Notes under the pieces: generated by a model | What the model was told of the DNA's origin: nothing | The model's input: the letters and a program-made list of their open reading frames with translations, nothing else | Databases searched by the model: none | Part shown: positions 50,095 through 59,403 of the stretch, piece by piece | How the letters are laid out: the number at the start of each line of letters is the position of its first letter | Numbering within the stretch: position 1 is the stretch's first letter | Position numbers and translations under genes: made by a program | Assembly (NCBI RefSeq): GCF_014191355.1 | Contig: NZ_JACHWM010000005.1 | Location: 276,966-340,965 of the forward strand | Source of the DNA: Methylobacterium sp. R2-1 | Lineage (GTDB): Bacteria; Pseudomonadota; Alphaproteobacteria; Rhizobiales; Beijerinckiaceae | Length of the DNA stretch: 64,000 nucleotides | Direction of reading: 5' to 3'

Positions 50095-51120
50095 ATGTTG
50101 CGGCTGCGGTGCTTCGGCTATTTCGTGGGATTCAGTCTCGCCTTGGGTCTGGCCGGCCAGGCCGAGAGCGCCGAGGTGAACCTCTACACGACCCGCGAGC
50201 CGGGCCTGATCCGGCCTCTCCTCGACGCCTACACCGCCAAGAGCGGCGTGACGGTGAACACCGTGTTCGTCGAGAAGGGCTTGGCCGAGCGTGTCGCGGC
50301 GGAAGGCGCCCGCAGCAGCGCCGACGTGGTCATGACGGTCGATATCGGCAACCTGATCGAGCTGGTCGACCGCGACCTCGCCCAGCCGGTTCGTTCCTCC
50401 GTGCTGGAGGCGGCCGTTCCGGCGCCGCTTCGCGATCAGGACGGGCGTTGGTTCGCCCTCTCCATGCGCGCCCGCTTGCTCTACGCCGACAAGGCGCTCT
50501 CCGACCTGAACGCCGCGACCTACGAGTCGCTGGCCGATCCGAAATGGCGGGGCAAGATCTGCATCCGGTCGGGCCAGCACCCCTACAACACGGCGCTCAT
50601 CTCAGCCTTCCTGGTGCGCCACGGCGCGGAAAAGACGGAAAGCTGGCTTCGCGGCGTCAAGGCCAACCTCGCCCGCAAGGCGGCCGGGGGCGACCGGGAC
50701 GTGGCGCGCGACATCGCCGCCGACCTTTGCGACATCGGGCTCGCCAACTCCTACTATGTCGGGCTGATGCGCTCAGGCCGCGGCGGGCCGGATCAACAGA
50801 AATGGGGCGAGGCCATCAAGGTCGTGCTGCCGACCTTCGAGGGCGGCGGCACCCACGTGAACGTTTCGGGCGCCGTCGTCGCCAAGCACGCGCCGCATCG
50901 CGAGGAGGCGGTCAAGCTTCTCGAATATCTCGTCTCCGACGAGGCACAGGCGCTCTACGCGAGGGCCGACTTCGAGTACCCGGTCAAAGCCGGCGTCGCG
51001 GCCGATCCGATGCTGCAGGCGCTCGGTCCGCTCGCCTTCGACACGACACCGCTCGTTGAGATCGCCCGCAACCGAAAGGCAGCGAGCCTGCTCGCGGACA
51101 AGGTCGGCTTCGACAACTGA
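50095..51120 (+). CDS. fbpA: Periplasmic Fe(III)-type substrate-binding protein (FutA/FbpA-like)
   Basis: Binding protein of 341 residues with a signal peptide (FVGFSLALGLAGQAESA, cleavage about residue 23). The mature start EVNLYTTREPGLIRPLLDAYTAKSG is typical of class-II ferric-binding proteins. Tyr residues in NSYYVGLM (about 218-222) correspond to the iron-coordinating tyrosine pair. GGGTHVNVSGAVVAKHAPH is the C-lobe hinge motif. It lies between its ATPase and permease genes, with a hairpin just before its ribosome-binding site. Confidence 0.9.
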   Translation: MLRLRCFGYFVGFSLALGLAGQAESAEVNLYTTREPGLIRPLLDAYTAKSGVTVNTVFVEKGLAERVAAEGARSSADVVMTVDIGNLIELVDRDLAQPVRSSVLEAAVPAPLRDQDGRWFALSMRARLLYADKALSDLNAATYESLADPKWRGKICIRSGQHPYNTALISAFLVRHGAEKTESWLRGVKANLARKAAGGDRDVARDIAADLCDIGLANSYYVGLMRSGRGGPDQQKWGEAIKVVLPTFEGGGTHVNVSGAVVAKHAPHREEAVKLLEYLVSDEAQALYARADFEYPVKAGVAADPMLQALGPLAFDTTPLVEIARNRKAASLLADKVGFDN

Positions 51121-51199
51121 CCGCTCTCAAGGATCACCGGTCCGTTCCCGAAGCGGCCGGCCGACAGAATACTGAGGGGACGGGATCGCAGGATCATCG

Positions 51200-52852
51200 A
51201 TGACGCCCGCACGTGGCCTCCTTTATGCCGCGGCGGCGGTGCTGGCCGTCATCCTCCTGGCGCCGGTCGTCTCGCTCGCCGTCGCGGCGGCCGACGGGTC
51301 AGGCGAATTGTGGCCGCATCTAGCGGCCTACGTCCTGCCGCAGGCGATCCGCGAGACCGGCCTGCTGCTCGGCGGCGTCGGAATCCTGGTGATCGGGCTC
51401 GGCACCGGTACGGCGTGGCTCGTCTCGGCCTTCACCTTTCCCGGCCGTCGGCTGCTCGATGCGGCCCTCCTGCTACCGCTTGCGGTGCCCACCTACGTGG
51501 TGGCCTACGCCTATCTCGACCTGATGCACCCGCTCGGCCCGGTGCAGAGCGGTCTGCGCGCGCTACTCGGCCTGTCGAGCCCGCGCGATCTGTCCTTTCC
51601 CGATCTGCGCTCGCTTCCCGGCTGCGTCCTGCTCCTCGGCTTCGTTCTCTACCCCTACGTCTACCTGCCGACGCGGGCGCTGTTCCTGATGCGGGCGGGG
51701 ACTTTGCTGGAGGCTGCACGGATGCTCGGTGCCGGACCGGCGCGGACTTTCTTCCGGGTCGCGCTGCCGCTGGCTCGTCCGGCCATCGCCCTCGGCACCG
51801 GCCTCGCGTTGATGGAGGCGCTCAACGATGTCGGCGCGGCCGAGTTCCTGGGGGTCCGGACCCTCACGGTGCAGGTCTACGCGACCTGGGTGAACCGCTC
51901 GGACCTGCCCGGTGCCGCGCAGATCGCCCTGGTGATGCTGGCCGGCGTCGTCGGTCTCGTCGCGCTTGAGCGGCTCGCGCGCGGCAAGAGGGGCTATGCC
52001 GGCTCGGGCCATCGCGACCGGCCGACCGCGCGCCGGGCCCTTTCCGGCTGGCGGGCGGGTCTCGCTCTCGCCCTCGGTCTCACCCCCGTGCTCCTCGGCT
52101 TCGGCCTGCCCGCGGGCTATCTCGCCTGGGCCGCCTGGCGGCGGCTGCGGGGGATGGGGCTGCCGGAGACGCTGGCCGCGCAGACCCTCAACACCCTGCT
52201 CTACGCCGGCGCCGCGACCCTGGTCACGGTCGCTGTGGGAGTGCTGGTGGCCGCCGCCCCGCATCTCCTGGGTCGCCGAAGCGGATCGGCGCTGATCCGG
52301 GCCGCCGGCCTCGGCTACGCGATGCCCGGCACGGTTCTGGCCGTCGGACTCCTCGCTCCGCTCGCTCTGCTCGATACGGGTCTGAACAACCTGGCCGGTG
52401 CCGGGCTCGGATGGGCACCGGCCGTCGGCCTCGGCACGGGCGCGGCGCTGGTCGTCGCCTACACGCTCCGCTTCCTGACCATCTCTGTCGGCGCGACCGA
52501 GGCAGGACTCGCTCGCATTCCCTCGACGCTTCCTGACGCGGCGCGGATGCTGGGACGCGGGCGCTTCGGCACCCTGCTCGCGGTGCAGGTGCCGCTGGCA
52601 TGGCCTGCGATCCTGAGCGGGGCGCTGCTCGCCTTCGTCGATATGGCGAAGGAATTGCCGGTGACGTTGCTGCTGCGCCCGCTCAACGTCGAGACGCTGA
52701 GCACGCACCTCTACGGCGAGGCCGCCCGCGGCACCTATGAGGACGGTGCCGCGAGCGCGCTGCTGATCGTGATGACGGGTCTGATCCCCGTTGCTTTGCT
52801 GCTGCGCCTCGACCGGGGTGCCGGGCGGCAGCCGAGCCGGCCGGGCGCCTGA
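51200..52852 (+). CDS. fbpB: Double-domain ABC permease, ferric-iron type (FbpB/FutB-like)
   Basis: Inner-membrane permease of 550 residues made of two homologous halves of about six helices each. Each half carries an EAA loop: LLEAARMLGAGPARTFFRVALPLARPAI in the first and LPDAARMLGRGRFGTLLAVQVPLAWPAIL in the second. The C-terminal VDMAKELPVTLLLRPLNVETL is characteristic of iron(III) permeases. It completes the ATPase, binding protein, permease operon. Confidence 0.92.
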   Translation: MTPARGLLYAAAAVLAVILLAPVVSLAVAAADGSGELWPHLAAYVLPQAIRETGLLLGGVGILVIGLGTGTAWLVSAFTFPGRRLLDAALLLPLAVPTYVVAYAYLDLMHPLGPVQSGLRALLGLSSPRDLSFPDLRSLPGCVLLLGFVLYPYVYLPTRALFLMRAGTLLEAARMLGAGPARTFFRVALPLARPAIALGTGLALMEALNDVGAAEFLGVRTLTVQVYATWVNRSDLPGAAQIALVMLAGVVGLVALERLARGKRGYAGSGHRDRPTARRALSGWRAGLALALGLTPVLLGFGLPAGYLAWAAWRRLRGMGLPETLAAQTLNTLLYAGAATLVTVAVGVLVAAAPHLLGRRSGSALIRAAGLGYAMPGTVLAVGLLAPLALLDTGLNNLAGAGLGWAPAVGLGTGAALVVAYTLRFLTISVGATEAGLARIPSTLPDAARMLGRGRFGTLLAVQVPLAWPAILSGALLAFVDMAKELPVTLLLRPLNVETLSTHLYGEAARGTYEDGAASALLIVMTGLIPVALLLRLDRGAGRQPSRPGA

Positions 52853-52859
52853 CCGGGCC

Positions 52860-52961
52860 TTACATGCCGCCGAGCAGGACGTTCATCGATCCAACGACGG
52901 TCATGACGAGGCCGCAGGCGAACACGGCGATCATGGCGTAGGACACGGGCTTCAGCTGCAT
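52860..52961 (-). CDS. 33-residue single-helix membrane peptide
   Basis: Reads MQLKPVSYAMIAVFACGLVM then TVVGSMNVLLGGM. Almost the whole peptide is one hydrophobic helix after a short basic N-terminus. AAGGAG lies about 11 bases upstream of ATG 52961. The gene is convergent with the iron permease, 7 bases from its stop. Function unknown. Confidence 0.6.
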   Translation of the reverse strand: MQLKPVSYAMIAVFACGLVMTVVGSMNVLLGGM

Positions 52962-53271
52962 GCGCGGCACAACTCCTTGCGGTCAGTGACTGCCACCCGG
53001 ACAAGCCGATCCCGAAGCGGCGGGAGGGCCATTGGCCGGGAGACGGAGAAAGGCAGGAACGAGGCCAGAATGGCCCGGCACTTCCATCAACGACAGAAAC
53101 GCCCGGCCATTCCGTCAAGTGAGATAGAAAAACGGGTCGAGACGAAGGTTGTCATCTCGACTCGCGAAGATGTGAGGCTAACTCCGCCGAACTTATCGAT
53201 AAAATTCCGGAAAATATCGGAATTTGCACAATATCACGACGCTGCCACGCTTCGCTTTATTCATCCTTGCG
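52962..53271. other. Intergenic region of 310 bases
   Basis: No gene seen. The part from 53150 to 53260 is AT-rich (TTATCGATAAAATTCCGG repeats the motif AAAAT-TCCGG/CCGGAA, about 53196-53222). It probably carries the promoter for the small gene at 52860-52961. Confidence 0.35.
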
Positions 53272-53526
53272 TCAGCAGCGCGTGCCGCCGGACGTCTGGC
53301 CGTACTGCTTGACGGGGAAGTTCTGCTGGTTCGCGTTGCCCTCGGCCGCCGAGCTCATCGGGCAAGCCGTGTGCTTCGGGCTGTCGTGGACACCGAGAGA
53401 CCCCGTGACCTCGACATCATAGGGCGCGCGCCGATCATACTCGTAATCGAACGCCATCGCGGAGGAGACCGGAGCAGAAACGCCGATGATGAGTGCGGCG
53501 ACGAAGGCAGAGATTCGGATCTTCAT
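53272..53526 (-). CDS. Small secreted protein, 84 residues
   Basis: A Sec signal peptide MKIRISAFVAALIIGV with a probable cut after SSAMA (about residue 25) leads to a short mature region. That region begins FDYEYDRRAPYDVEVTGSLG and has two cysteines (HTACPM and the terminal GTRC), which could form a disulfide. No known family. ATG 53526 is chosen because it begins the signal peptide. The upstream frame is unrelated in composition. Confidence 0.65.
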   Translation of the reverse strand: MKIRISAFVAALIIGVSAPVSSAMAFDYEYDRRAPYDVEVTGSLGVHDSPKHTACPMSSAAEGNANQQNFPVKQYGQTSGGTRC

Positions 53527-53741
53527 CTGATGTTCACTCTTGATTATGTGGCTCATCCGGTGGGAAGAGCACTCTTCTCCTCTGGTTTTACTGATATAGA
53601 CGATCGAACTTGGGCATGACGTGCCGCGGCACACTCACCATCAGGGATTAAATCCGGGGCTCGACTTGCCTCTCATCGTGCCTACCGGCAGGCTGTTGCA
53701 GTATATTGCGAAACGGCGTCATCGCGCCGCGGACGCAGTTC

Positions 53742-53761
53742 GGCCGGGTGGGAGCCCGGCC
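53742..53761 (-). terminator. Hairpin terminator after the CysZ-like gene
   Basis: GGCCGGG (53742-53748) and CCCGGCC (53755-53761) pair perfectly over a six-base loop, 43 bases beyond the stop codon of the leftward gene at 53804. Confidence 0.5.
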
Positions 53762-53803
53762 TCGGCGGCCCTTGGCGATCTTGTTTGCGGTGACGGCAGC
53801 GCG

Positions 53804-54529
53804 TCAGCGTCGATTCGTCAGGCGCGCGTCCGTCCCCGCCGGACCGGGCAGAGCTCTGCGCTCCAGGCCCTTGTGCAGGTGGACCATCAGCGCGACGCCG
53901 AAGAGCGGTGTGACGAGGTTGACGATCGGCACGATCATCAGGCCGGCGAGCAGGCAGCCGGCAGCGATGACGGTGAACCCGTAATGCTCACGCATCGCCC
54001 GCGCCTCCGGCAGCGGCCGGAACCGGCCGGCAGCGAGTTCGAAATACTCGCGTCCGAGCAGGTAAGCGTTGGCGCCGAAGAAGGCGAAGAGGTTCACCCC
54101 CGGCACGAAGACGAGGATCAGCGCGACGAGGTTCACGAGCAAGGCGAGGCCGGCGAAGCGGACGGCCGAGCCGAGCGCCTGCCCCCAAGGCAGCGCGCGC
54201 CCCGGCGCGTCGGCGGGGAAGTCGCGACTCTCGACCACCTCCGCGACGTCGTCGAGGAAGAAGCCGGCCACGAGGATCGACACCGCGGGCATGATGTAGG
54301 CCAGCGCCACGAACAGCCCGGCGCCGGCCAGGAAAAAGGCGAGGGTGTCGAAGAACGGGTAGTCGGCCGAGATGTGGTGGCTCGCCTGGAACGCCTGGAT
54401 CAGGCGCGTCAGTCCGAACCAGATGACCACCAGCAGCCCGATCGTGAGCGCCAGCGACTTGAACAGGATGCCGCGCAGGGCGGGCGAGAATACCTGCCGC
54501 ATGGCTGCGGCGGCGGCCTTGATGAGCAT
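53804..54529 (-). CDS. CysZ/EI24-type membrane protein
   Basis: Inner-membrane protein of 241 residues. CysZ relatives move sulfate into the cell for cysteine synthesis. Hydrophobic helices are visible at SLALTIGLLVVIWFGLT, DTLAFFLAGAGLFVALAYIMPAVSILVAGFF, FAGLALLVNLVALILVF and VIAAGCLLAGLMIVPIVNLVTPLFGVALMVH. The family pattern NLFAFFGANAYLLGREYFELAAGRF is clear. ATG 54529 is chosen because similarity begins with FSPALRGILFKSLALT. A sulfate ABC importer lies 5 kb away, so a link to sulfur uptake is plausible. Confidence 0.85.
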   Translation of the reverse strand: MLIKAAAAAMRQVFSPALRGILFKSLALTIGLLVVIWFGLTRLIQAFQASHHISADYPFFDTLAFFLAGAGLFVALAYIMPAVSILVAGFFLDDVAEVVESRDFPADAPGRALPWGQALGSAVRFAGLALLVNLVALILVFVPGVNLFAFFGANAYLLGREYFELAAGRFRPLPEARAMREHYGFTVIAAGCLLAGLMIVPIVNLVTPLFGVALMVHLHKGLERRALPGPAGTDARLTNRR

Positions 54530-54691
54530 CGTGCCCTTCAGTCCTTCCGATGATCTGCACCCGCCCGGGCCGGGTTTTCGCCGCACTGGTCCCGCTGCGC
54601 AAGTGGCGCGTCGGGGAGAATGCGGACGAAGGCGGGCCCTTGAGGGCGATTGATGCGTTGCTCCGGGAACGCGATCTGCCGGAGCCCGCGC

Positions 54692-55645
54692 ATGGCACGT
54701 CCATCCCTCCCTCGAATCCTCCTCCTCGCCGGCCTGCTCGCCGCCGCACCCGCCACCGCCCACGAGGTCGGGGCTTGGGCAGGCGCTAGTTCCGCCCCGG
54801 CGGAGCGCTCCGAGGTGGCGGTCGCGGCGCTCGACGGCAAGGCCTACGTCATCGGCGACTACAACGGTGCGACCGAGCTGCTGATCTACGATCTCGCCGC
54901 CGATACCTGGAGCGAGGGCACGCCCTTCCCTTACCCCGTCCACCACACCATGGCGGCGGAGCAGGACGGGCGGATCTACGTGTTCGGCGGCTACGTCAAC
55001 GGCTGGGAGGCGAGTGACAAGGTGTGGGCCTACGACCCGAGGACGAACGCCTGGGAGCCCCGTGCGCCGATGCCGACCCCGCGGGCCGCGGGCGGGACGA
55101 CTCTGCTCGGGGACAAGATCCACGTGGTCGGCGGCAGCGGATCGGGGCGCGGCAACGTGCGCTCTCACGAGGTCTACGACCCGGCCGGCGATACCTGGAC
55201 CAAGGCAGCCGACCTGCCGACGCCCCGCGACCATCTCGCGGTTCAGACGGTAGAGGGCCGCATCGTCGCCAGCGGAGGCCGGATCGACGGCGATTCCGGC
55301 AAGAACCTATCGGCCAATCAGATCTACGATCCGGCGCGTGACGCCTGGAGTGAGGCGTCTCCCGTGCCGACAGCACGCAGCGGTGTCGCCTCCACCGTGC
55401 TCGGCCGCGAGGTCTTCGTCATCGGCGGTGAGTCGAACCGGAGGACCTACGACGAGGTCGAGGCCTTCGACCTGCCGCGCAATCTCTGGCGCGCACTGGC
55501 GCGGCTCCCCACCGCCCGCCACGGCTTCGGCGCGGTGACCTACAAGGGCCGCATCTACACCCTGACCGGAAGTCCGCGGCCCGGCGGCGACCGGTCCGGT
55601 ACCGTCGAGGTGCTCGATCCGAACGGCGTCGCACCGGCCCGGTGA
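54692..55645 (+). CDS. Secreted kelch-repeat protein
   Basis: Periplasmic protein of 317 residues with a signal peptide (ILLLAGLLAAAPATAHEV, cleavage near 23). About five to six kelch blades follow, seen as repeats ending in YDL/YDP with internal GG: VFGGYVNGWE, VVGGSGSGRG, ASGGRIDGDSG and VIGGESNRRTYDE. Each is followed by a W-x-x-x-P-x-P-T-R/A element such as WEPRAPMPTPRA. The blades fold as a beta-propeller, usually for binding. A ribosome-binding GGAG precedes ATG 54692. No catalytic residues are evident. Confidence 0.87.
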   Translation: MARPSLPRILLLAGLLAAAPATAHEVGAWAGASSAPAERSEVAVAALDGKAYVIGDYNGATELLIYDLAADTWSEGTPFPYPVHHTMAAEQDGRIYVFGGYVNGWEASDKVWAYDPRTNAWEPRAPMPTPRAAGGTTLLGDKIHVVGGSGSGRGNVRSHEVYDPAGDTWTKAADLPTPRDHLAVQTVEGRIVASGGRIDGDSGKNLSANQIYDPARDAWSEASPVPTARSGVASTVLGREVFVIGGESNRRTYDEVEAFDLPRNLWRALARLPTARHGFGAVTYKGRIYTLTGSPRPGGDRSGTVEVLDPNGVAPAR

Positions 55646-55732
55646 GCGGTCGCGTGCGAGCACGGGTGCTTGTCGCGGCCGGATCGGCGGACGACATGAG
55701 GGCCGCCTCCCTACCGGATTCGCATCGAGACC

Positions 55733-57067
55733 ATGCTCTTCGTCCCCGAGCACGCCCGCTTCCGCCCCACCGTCGCGCCGCGCGTCGCACCGTTGCCCCC
55801 CTCGCCCGACGTGATCGTGATCGGTGCGGGCGCCGCCGGCATCGCCTCCGCCCGGCGGCTGATCGAGCGCGGCCTTACCGTCGCCGTTCTCGAAGCGCGA
55901 AACCGGGTCGGCGGGCGGGCCGTGACGACGCGGCTGCGCGGCCATGCGATCGATCTCGGCGCGCACTGGCTGCATGCCGGGCCGATCAACCCCCTCGTGG
56001 CCCTTGGCAAGGCGCGCGGCGAGCCGCTGCGGCGCGCCGCACAGGGGGAGCATCTCTGGATCGGGCGCCGACCGGGTCGGGCCGCCGAGGAGGCCGCCTT
56101 CTCCCGCGCCTTCGACGTCGCCGACCGGGCGATCACACACGCGGCCTCCCGCAGCGAGGACGGGCCGGCCTCCCAGGCGCTCCCCCGCCATCTCGGCCCC
56201 TGGGGTGAGCGCGTCGCCCGCGTTCATTCCCTGGTCTCTGGCCGGCCGCTCGACGAGGTGTCGCTGCACGATTGGCCGAGCCTGGAATACGGCGACAACT
56301 TCTTCATCACGGGCGGCTACGGCGCCTATCTGGCGCGGCTGGCGCTCGGGTTGCCGCTCCGACTCGGCTGCCCCGTCACCGGCCTCGACTGGTCAGGGCC
56401 GGGCGTGCGGGTCCAGCTCGCCGATGGTGGGCAGATCGCGGCGCGGGCCGCCATCGTCACCGTGCCGGTGCCCGTACTTCAGGCGGCCTTCCACTTCGAT
56501 CCGCCCCTGCCCAACCGAGCGCGCGACGCCATCGGTGGCTTCCTCTCGGGCCTCTACGAGCACGTCGTCCTGCACTGGCCCTCCGCCCCGTTCCGCGGCC
56601 GCGACCGGCTCGCCAGCGTGGTCGGCGGACGTCGCAAGCCGCCGGGGATGCTGACCCGGATCGACGGCACGCCGTTCCACTATTTCGAGTTGGACACCGC
56701 CTTCGCCCGCGCCCTCGACGCCGCCGGGGCCGGCCCCGACGGGGCACGGCGCCTCGCCCGCGCGGTGCTGGCCGAGCATTTCGGCCGTCGTTCTCTCGCC
56801 GATCTCGCGATTCCGGCCGTCACCGCGTGGCGGCACGATCCCTGGTCGCGGGGCTCCTGGGCCGTGGTTCCCCCAGGGCATGCGGCGGCCCGGACGATGC
56901 TCCAAGAGCCGGTCGGGGAGCGGATCTGGTTCGCGGGCGAGGCCAATTCCCGTGCACAGTGGGGCACCGCCGGCGGCGCGTACGAGGAAGGGCTCCGCGC
57001 GGCCGACCGCGTCACTGACACTCTTACCGGCACGTCCGCCCCAACGGATTTGCGTGAGAGCGCCTGA
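55733..57067 (+). CDS. FAD-dependent amine oxidase family protein
   Basis: Flavin amine oxidase of 444 residues. The FAD fold is VIVIGAGAAGIASARRLIERG, followed by VLEARNRVGGRAVTTRLRGHAIDLGAHWLH and the C-terminal RIWFAGEANSRAQWGTAGGAYEEGLRAA. These are the monoamine/polyamine oxidase signatures. No Tat or Sec signal is visible, so it is probably cytoplasmic. The substrate is unknown. It follows the kelch gene on the same strand, 87 bases away. Confidence 0.88.
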   Translation: MLFVPEHARFRPTVAPRVAPLPPSPDVIVIGAGAAGIASARRLIERGLTVAVLEARNRVGGRAVTTRLRGHAIDLGAHWLHAGPINPLVALGKARGEPLRRAAQGEHLWIGRRPGRAAEEAAFSRAFDVADRAITHAASRSEDGPASQALPRHLGPWGERVARVHSLVSGRPLDEVSLHDWPSLEYGDNFFITGGYGAYLARLALGLPLRLGCPVTGLDWSGPGVRVQLADGGQIAARAAIVTVPVPVLQAAFHFDPPLPNRARDAIGGFLSGLYEHVVLHWPSAPFRGRDRLASVVGGRRKPPGMLTRIDGTPFHYFELDTAFARALDAAGAGPDGARRLARAVLAEHFGRRSLADLAIPAVTAWRHDPWSRGSWAVVPPGHAAARTMLQEPVGERIWFAGEANSRAQWGTAGGAYEEGLRAADRVTDTLTGTSAPTDLRESA

Positions 57068-57192
57068 GCCCTCCGGCACCTGTATCCTCCTGCATCCCCT
57101 TGCATCCCCCGCTCGGATAGGCGAACCGCCGGTGCGACAGGCGCGCGAAGCGTCCGCCGGAGCAAGGACCGGCCGCGAGCGGGGGCATCACG

Positions 57193-57831
57193 ATGAACTG
57201 GGTCGAGGCGATCGGGTATCTCGGGACGGCGCTCACCGTCGCCTCCTCGGCGATGGGGACGATGATCCCGCTGCGCATCGTGGCCCTCTGCGCGAGCTGC
57301 GCCGTCATCACCTACGGCTTCCTGATCGGCAGCGTGCCGGTGATGCTCACCGAAGCAATCCAGATTCCCTTCAACGCGTGGCGGCTCTACGAGATGGTCC
57401 GCCTCGTGCGCGAGACCGAGCGGGCGGCCTCCGGCGATCTCTCCCTCGATTGGCTGAAACCCTTCGGCACCTTGCGCCGCTTCCGGGCCGGCGAGGTGCT
57501 GTTCCTCAAGGGCGATCCGGCCCACGAGATGTACCTGATCGAGAGCGGACGCTTCCGCATCGCCGAGCACGGCCTCGACGTGCGGCCAGGCCAGATCGTC
57601 GGCGAACTCGGCATGCTTTCGCCCGGCAACCAGCGGACCGGGTCGCTCGCCTGCGTCGAAGCGGGCACCGCGCGCTGCCTCTCCTATTCCGAGGTCAAGC
57701 AGCTCTATTATCAGAACCCGGAATTCGGCTTCTACTTCCTGAAGCTGACGAGCGAGCGCCTGTTCCAGAGCGCCGCCGAAGCGGCGGAAACGGCACGTCC
57801 CGCCGCGCCGGCCGGCAGCGACGTGCTGTGA
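57193..57831 (+). CDS. Membrane-anchored cyclic nucleotide-binding protein
   Basis: Protein of 212 residues. Residues 5-60 form two to three membrane helices (VEAIGYLGTALTVASSAMG, RIVALCASCAVITYGFLIG, VPVMLTEAIQIPF). Residues 90-190 form a CRP-type cyclic nucleotide-binding domain. The phosphate-binding cassette VGELGMLSPGNQRTGSLACV keeps the Glu and Arg that contact cyclic nucleotide. No DNA-binding or enzymatic output domain follows. The helix-then-cNMP layout resembles eukaryotic Popeye-domain proteins in architecture only. It is convergent with the cupin gene, 3 bases apart. Confidence 0.85.
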   Translation: MNWVEAIGYLGTALTVASSAMGTMIPLRIVALCASCAVITYGFLIGSVPVMLTEAIQIPFNAWRLYEMVRLVRETERAASGDLSLDWLKPFGTLRRFRAGEVLFLKGDPAHEMYLIESGRFRIAEHGLDVRPGQIVGELGMLSPGNQRTGSLACVEAGTARCLSYSEVKQLYYQNPEFGFYFLKLTSERLFQSAAEAAETARPAAPAGSDVL

Positions 57832-57834
57832 GCC

Positions 57835-58254
57835 TCAATCGGATTGCCGCATGAAGCTGTCCGGCGTGCCGGTGCCGGCTTCCACGAACTGGATGTCGTG
57901 CGGCCCGCGCCGGGGCGTATCGACGGAGAGGAACACCACCGGCTCCTCCAGGATCTCCGGCACCGAATGCACCACCCCGCGCTTGAAGAAGACGAGCGTG
58001 CCTGGGCCAACCTCGATCGGCGGCGCATCGCCGAACTGCATCCGGCAGCGGCCGGAGAGGGCGTAGAGATACTCGTCGCAGGTCGTGTGATAATGCGGCG
58101 GCGTCGGCCGGTAGACCCGGAAGACGCGTGCGCTGGCCGTCTCGTCGTCGGTGAAGCGGTGGTCGGCCACCATGGTCGCCGCCGTCTCGGGCAGACGACG
58201 CACACTCTCGGCGACGTCGAACACCGCGTGCCCGGCCGGTTGCTCCTCGCCCAT
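57835..58254 (-). CDS. Cupin domain protein
   Basis: Single-domain cupin of 139 residues. Motif 1 is PPHYHTTCDEYLYALSGRCRMQFGD with two His and a Glu as metal ligands. Motif 2 is GTLVFFKRGVVHSVPEI with the final His. The sequence resembles small metal-binding cupins of unknown substrate. The ligands are intact, so activity is possible. It has no enzymatic partner nearby. Confidence 0.82.
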   Translation of the reverse strand: MGEEQPAGHAVFDVAESVRRLPETAATMVADHRFTDDETASARVFRVYRPTPPHYHTTCDEYLYALSGRCRMQFGDAPPIEVGPGTLVFFKRGVVHSVPEILEEPVVFLSVDTPRRGPHDIQFVEAGTGTPDSFMRQSD

Positions 58255-58404
58255 CTCCGGTGCTCCGTCTCGTCGAACCGGGACTATGCCTGCGCGGGAG
58301 ACCAGTGCACAGGGGCCCGGTCCCTGTGCATTTCATCAACCGGCCGGAAATGTTAGGGAAAGCGGTGCCGCATCGATCGCGGCCCGGACATCGATGACCC
58401 GGAG

Positions 58405-58611
58405 ATGATGCGCGGATATGAGGGAAACGCCCAGGTCATGGCGGACGTGGCCGCCGTGATCGAGCAGGCGCAGCGCGAAGGTCGCGATCTCGCGACGGCC
58501 TTGCGCATCGCCCGGGTGACGCTCGCCTATGTCAGCGGTCCCGAGCCCGAGCCGGATCAGGCCCGCGCCCTGGAAGCGCTCGATCGGCAGCTCCGTTCGC
58601 TCTCGGACTGA
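58405..58611 (+). CDS. Hypothetical small helical protein, 68 residues
   Basis: Acidic protein starting MMRGYEGNAQVMADVAAVIEQAQ and ending ARALEALDRQLRSLSD. It is probably two amphipathic helices with no membrane segment. A shorter start at ATG 58438 removes the Gly/Asn-rich lead. Not recognised; it may be a small regulator or antitoxin-like protein, but nothing shows this. Confidence 0.55.
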   Translation: MMRGYEGNAQVMADVAAVIEQAQREGRDLATALRIARVTLAYVSGPEPEPDQARALEALDRQLRSLSD

Positions 58612-58635
58612 GCCGTCACCTGGCGCGCCACCACT

Positions 58636-58749
58636 TCATCCCGCCGCCTGCACGATCAGCGTCACGGCTCCGAACAGCAGCACGGCAAGCACCGCTACGG
58701 CCATCAGGATGAGAGCGGCCCGCGACTCACGTAACTCATGGTTGTCCAT
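58636..58749 (-). CDS. 37-residue single-helix membrane peptide
   Basis: Reads MDNHELRESRAALILMAVAV, then LAVLLFGAVTLIVQAAG. A charged N-terminus is followed by one hydrophobic helix of about 22 residues. The ribosome-binding site is weak. It is convergent with the 68-residue gene, 24 bases apart. Function unknown. Confidence 0.5.
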   Translation of the reverse strand: MDNHELRESRAALILMAVAVLAVLLFGAVTLIVQAAG

Positions 58750-59403
58750 AGCTTGAGCTTAAGTGATGCAGTGCGTGGGGCATAGCGCGGCGATCGCGTC
58801 CAGGACGGCGTCGCGCCGCCACCACTCACGACTGACCTGTGCGCCGGGTTGAGCCCAGGACAACGATGTCGTCCGGGCACACGCTGCGCTCCACCCGCCT
58901 CGCTTTCTGCATCAGAGTGCCGTGCAGGGGCTGAACCGCCCAACGACCGTACCAATCACTGGACGGCGAGAAGCGGGATGACTCCCGTGAGGCTGGGCCG
59001 GACTCAAAAGCTGCGCTGCGAAGGCAAGCGAAGCGAACCTCACCGGAGCCGTCGCTGAGCAACCCGAACAGGATCGGCTGCACCTTGCGGTTCGAGACCT
59101 TCTCCGCGCAGTTTGTCAGAGACATTTTCAAAAGCTTTCTCGAGGGCGAATCGGATTGTCCAAAAACGGGACGGTCACCCGCATCTCTGCAAATCCGACG
59201 CCTCAAATCCCGGTCTCACCGCGGAACGATCGGTCGAGCCGCTGGAAACGACGTCAACCCTGGCTCGTCATTTGCCACGGTCGAGCGAAGACTGCCCGAT
59301 GAGCCGCCCGATGTTCCGCGATGGTACGTGGCACCACGACCGACGCGGCCGTTCGAGCGCCCCTTGGCGTCGATCCGGCTCCGGAATGAGAAGAATTCCC
59401 TTG
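58750..59403. other. Region of about 650 bases without a convincing gene
   Basis: Base composition is less GC-rich and codon patterns are broken in all six frames. A leftward frame (about 58826-59206) reads LKMSLTNCAEKV and so on without known domains, and I do not call it. The stretch could be decayed sequence or an RNA-rich control region. Confidence 0.35.
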
